DNA of 46,166 nucleotides from Verrucomicrobiota bacterium (GTDB lineage Bacteria > Verrucomicrobiota > Verrucomicrobiia > Limisphaerales > SIBE01), in the NCBI GenBank assembly GCA_016871535.1, contig VHCZ01000019.1, positions 1-46,166 on the forward strand. The letters run 5' to 3'. Of this stretch, positions 44,304 to 46,166 are shown piece by piece. A program made the position numbers and the translations under genes. The notes beneath the pieces are model-generated. The model was not told the DNA's origin and made no database searches. It saw only the letters and a list, made by a program, of their open reading frames with translations. The first letter of the stretch is position 1. The number at the start of each line of letters is the position of its first letter.

Positions 44304-44514
44304 GCAGCAGCCGACGCGAGAGGCGGATTTTAGTCTAATATTCAGTTTAAGAGAGTTAGGAGATCAGTGAAATTTTGCGCGGCCTGAGAAAACTCGCAAG
44401 GATCAACACCGAGGCGATTTCACACCGCGACGAGTCGCCGGGAAGAAAGACCAGAAAAATCAAAGCGAGAATTGCTGGCCGAGCAGCGTTGTGGCTTAAT
44501 CCCCGCAACCACTT
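44304..44514. other. Divergent region between dnaE and ceramidase genes
   Basis: AT-richer than its surroundings around 44328-44355 (ttttagtctaatattcagtttaagag), so promoters for both genes are likely here. No specific -35/-10 pair can be named with confidence. Confidence 0.35.
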
Positions 44515-45915
44515 ATGAAATCATCCGCCTTCCGGGCCACTATCATTGGATTGCTTTTCTCGGAGTGCCTGGCCGCCTCCGCTAGCGAACTGCGCGTGGG
44601 CGCCGCCGCCGTCAACATCACGCCGCCGGTCGGGATCGGCATGGCGGGTTATTATTTCGAGCGCGGCGCGCAGGGCACGAACGACGATCTGTTCGCCAAG
44701 GCCATCGTCCTTGAGCAAGGGGACGTGCGAGCCGCCCTCGTCGGCCTGGACTTGATCTCGACGACGCGATCGATGGTCGAAGCCGCCCGCCGCGAAATCG
44801 AGCAAACGACGGCGTTGCGCGGCGACCGCGTCATGATCAGCGCCACGCACGCGCACACGGGTCCGGTGCTGGCCCGGCGCAGCACGCGGGAATCTTCGCA
44901 GGGCGGCGACACCGATCTTTCGCAACGCTATTCGGACGAGCTGCCCCGGCGCATTGCGGAAAGCGTGCGCCTGGCCGCGTCGCGATTGCAGCCGGCGCGC
45001 GCCGCGGTCGCGACGGGCCGCGAAGAACACCTCAGTTTCAATCGCCGCTTTTTCATGAGCGACGGCACCGTGGGCTGGAATCCAGGCAAGCTGAATCCGA
45101 AGATCGTCCGGCCCGCCGGCCCCATCGATCCTGACGTGGGCGTCGTCTTGCTCGAAGCGCCCCGCGAGAAATTTCCGGCGGAACCGCTCGCCACTTACGT
45201 GAACTTTGCCATGCATCCCGACACAGTCGGCGGCGAATATTTCTCAGCCGATTATCCCGGCACGCTGTCGCGAATCCTGGCCGCCTACAAAGGCGCGGCC
45301 ATGCTGACGCTTTTCGCCAACGGCACTTGCGGGAACATCAACCATATCGACGTCCAATGGGCCGGTGCGCAGAAAGGGCCTCAGGAAGCGCATCGTATCG
45401 GGACCGTTCTGGCGGCGGCGGTTTTTCAAGCTTACAAACAATTGCAGCCCGTGAAGGAGAGGCCGTTGCGCGCGCAAAGCGAAATCGTCAAGCTGCCCCT
45501 GCCGGAGATCAAACCGGAAGACGTCGAGAAGGCCCGCGCCACCGTCAAACGCTATAGCATGAAAGACAATTCCGGTTTCATGGAAAAGGTCCAAGCCTTC
45601 AAAGCGCTCGACGTGGCCGCGCGGGAAGGCAAACCGCTGGAGGTCGAGGTGCAGGCGATTGCGCTCGGCGACGATCTGGCCTGGGTGAGTTTGCCGGGGG
45701 AAATTTTCGTCGAGCTTGGATTGGCGATCAAGCAGGCGTCGCCCTTCCGTTACACGATGATCGCGGAGCTGGCGAACGGATCGATTGGCTACATCCCGAA
45801 CCGCGAAGCCTATCCCCAAGGCAATTACGAAGTCGTCAGCGCCCGCTGCGCGGCTGGTTCGGGTGAAATGCTGGTCGATGCGGCGCTGAGATTGCTGAAC
45901 GCGTTGAAGCGGTGA
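44515..45915 (+). CDS. Neutral/alkaline non-lysosomal ceramidase-like protein (N-terminal domain type)
   Basis: A 466-residue protein with a signal peptide (ATIIGLLFSECLAASASE). It matches the N-terminal catalytic domain of neutral ceramidases: LRVGAAAVNITPPVGIGMAG, VMISATHAHTGP with the zinc-binding His residues (about 110-116), FAMHPDTVGG with a further His, the ANGTCGNINHID active-site-like segment (about 268), and a Glu/Tyr-bearing GEIFVELGL near the end. Neutral ceramidases hydrolyse the amide bond of ceramides; full-length bacterial enzymes have 650 or more residues with an extra C-terminal domain that is absent here. Short forms are common in Verrucomicrobiota and Planctomycetota and their substrate is not established. 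Export to periplasm or outside is predicted. It stands alone, divergent from dnaE. Confidence 0.85.
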   Translation: MKSSAFRATIIGLLFSECLAASASELRVGAAAVNITPPVGIGMAGYYFERGAQGTNDDLFAKAIVLEQGDVRAALVGLDLISTTRSMVEAARREIEQTTALRGDRVMISATHAHTGPVLARRSTRESSQGGDTDLSQRYSDELPRRIAESVRLAASRLQPARAAVATGREEHLSFNRRFFMSDGTVGWNPGKLNPKIVRPAGPIDPDVGVVLLEAPREKFPAEPLATYVNFAMHPDTVGGEYFSADYPGTLSRILAAYKGAAMLTLFANGTCGNINHIDVQWAGAQKGPQEAHRIGTVLAAAVFQAYKQLQPVKERPLRAQSEIVKLPLPEIKPEDVEKARATVKRYSMKDNSGFMEKVQAFKALDVAAREGKPLEVEVQAIALGDDLAWVSLPGEIFVELGLAIKQASPFRYTMIAELANGSIGYIPNREAYPQGNYEVVSARCAAGSGEMLVDAALRLLNALKR

Positions 45916-45970
45916 AGAGTTACGTCGTTACAACGTTAAATCGTTAATCGTTAAATCGGTTAAATGCGAG

Positions 45971-46166
45971 TTACTGTGCAGACCGTGGGATTGACGACAG
46001 ATCGACCGGAGAACCGTAGCGCAGATTTTCAATCTGCGGTATCGCCGATTTCCAATCGGCAGGGCGCCGGCAAGTCCCAGCGTGCTCGGACTGGGAGACG
46101 CCCCGCAGAATACAATTCTGCGATACGGCAGAGTGCAACTCTGCGCTACGAGCTTTGTCGTCCATC
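45971..46166 (-). repeat. Four-hairpin intergenic repeat, copy B (inverted)
   Basis: The reverse complement of 3715-3910 with about five differences in 196 bp. It runs to the window edge and may continue. Between 45916 and 45970 there are ttaaatcgttaatcgttaaatcg tandem words and no gene. Confidence 0.92.

Noticed and set aside
1-46166. tRNA, rRNA, riboswitch or replication origin
   Set aside because: No cloverleaf with a typical T-loop, no rRNA-like conserved stretch, no known riboswitch core and no DnaA-box cluster was recognised by eye; a tRNAscan or Infernal run would be decisive.

Overview
The window looks like a chromosomal segment of a Verrucomicrobiota bacterium, most likely a soil or freshwater member of the Pedosphaerales/Limisphaerales type. 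This is inferred from the gene set: an ASPIC/UnbV FG-GAP protein, prepilin-like proteins, a ThuA-like protein, Tat-exported enolase-superfamily enzyme, DUF4202, a short neutral ceramidase, and Ig/NHL surface proteins. It is also inferred from the high GC content and the very dense population of palindromic intergenic repeats. No rRNA, tRNA or CRISPR array was seen.

Layout. 1-3673: transposase tail, then a large AAA-like/WD40 protein. 4196-8504: FG-GAP/ASPIC protein, galactonate-dehydratase-like enzyme and a sugar-type ABC permease. 9011-14339: a MacA/MacB-type export operon (adaptor, ATPase, two FtsX-type permeases) pulled apart by repeats. 14375-20332: a DUF4202 gene and a very large secreted protein gene broken by two stops and two frameshifts. 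20345-26021: a decayed nitrate-assimilation locus (nirA, nrtD-like, nrtB-like and narK-like remnants) around an intact porin, a DUF4160/DUF2442 pair and an intact LysR regulator. 26023-34977: ThuA protein, prepilin-like genes (one with a nonsense codon), a 2-hydroxyacid dehydrogenase next to an MFS carrier, an STN-domain protein, and an AAA/DUF4143 ATPase. 35114-39347: two related modular surface proteins, the second broken. 39354-45915: exported dehydrogenase-like protein, DNA polymerase III alpha-type gene, ceramidase.

Two themes stand out. First, repeats: at least ten hairpin or inverted-repeat families occupy almost every intergenic gap, and several lie inside genes. The clearest case is the DNA polymerase gene, which carries five repeat-like blocks in frame, one made of four consecutive hairpins with three-base loops. 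One 196-bp four-hairpin element occurs in opposite orientation near the left side (3715) and at the right end (45971). A 188-bp element at 21701 has 24-bp terminal inverted repeats and a possible 8-bp target duplication. Second, decay: four in-frame stop codons, several frameshifts and two genes with missing middles occur in one 46-kb stretch. Real gene decay is plausible, but draft or metagenome assembly error cannot be excluded from sequence alone.
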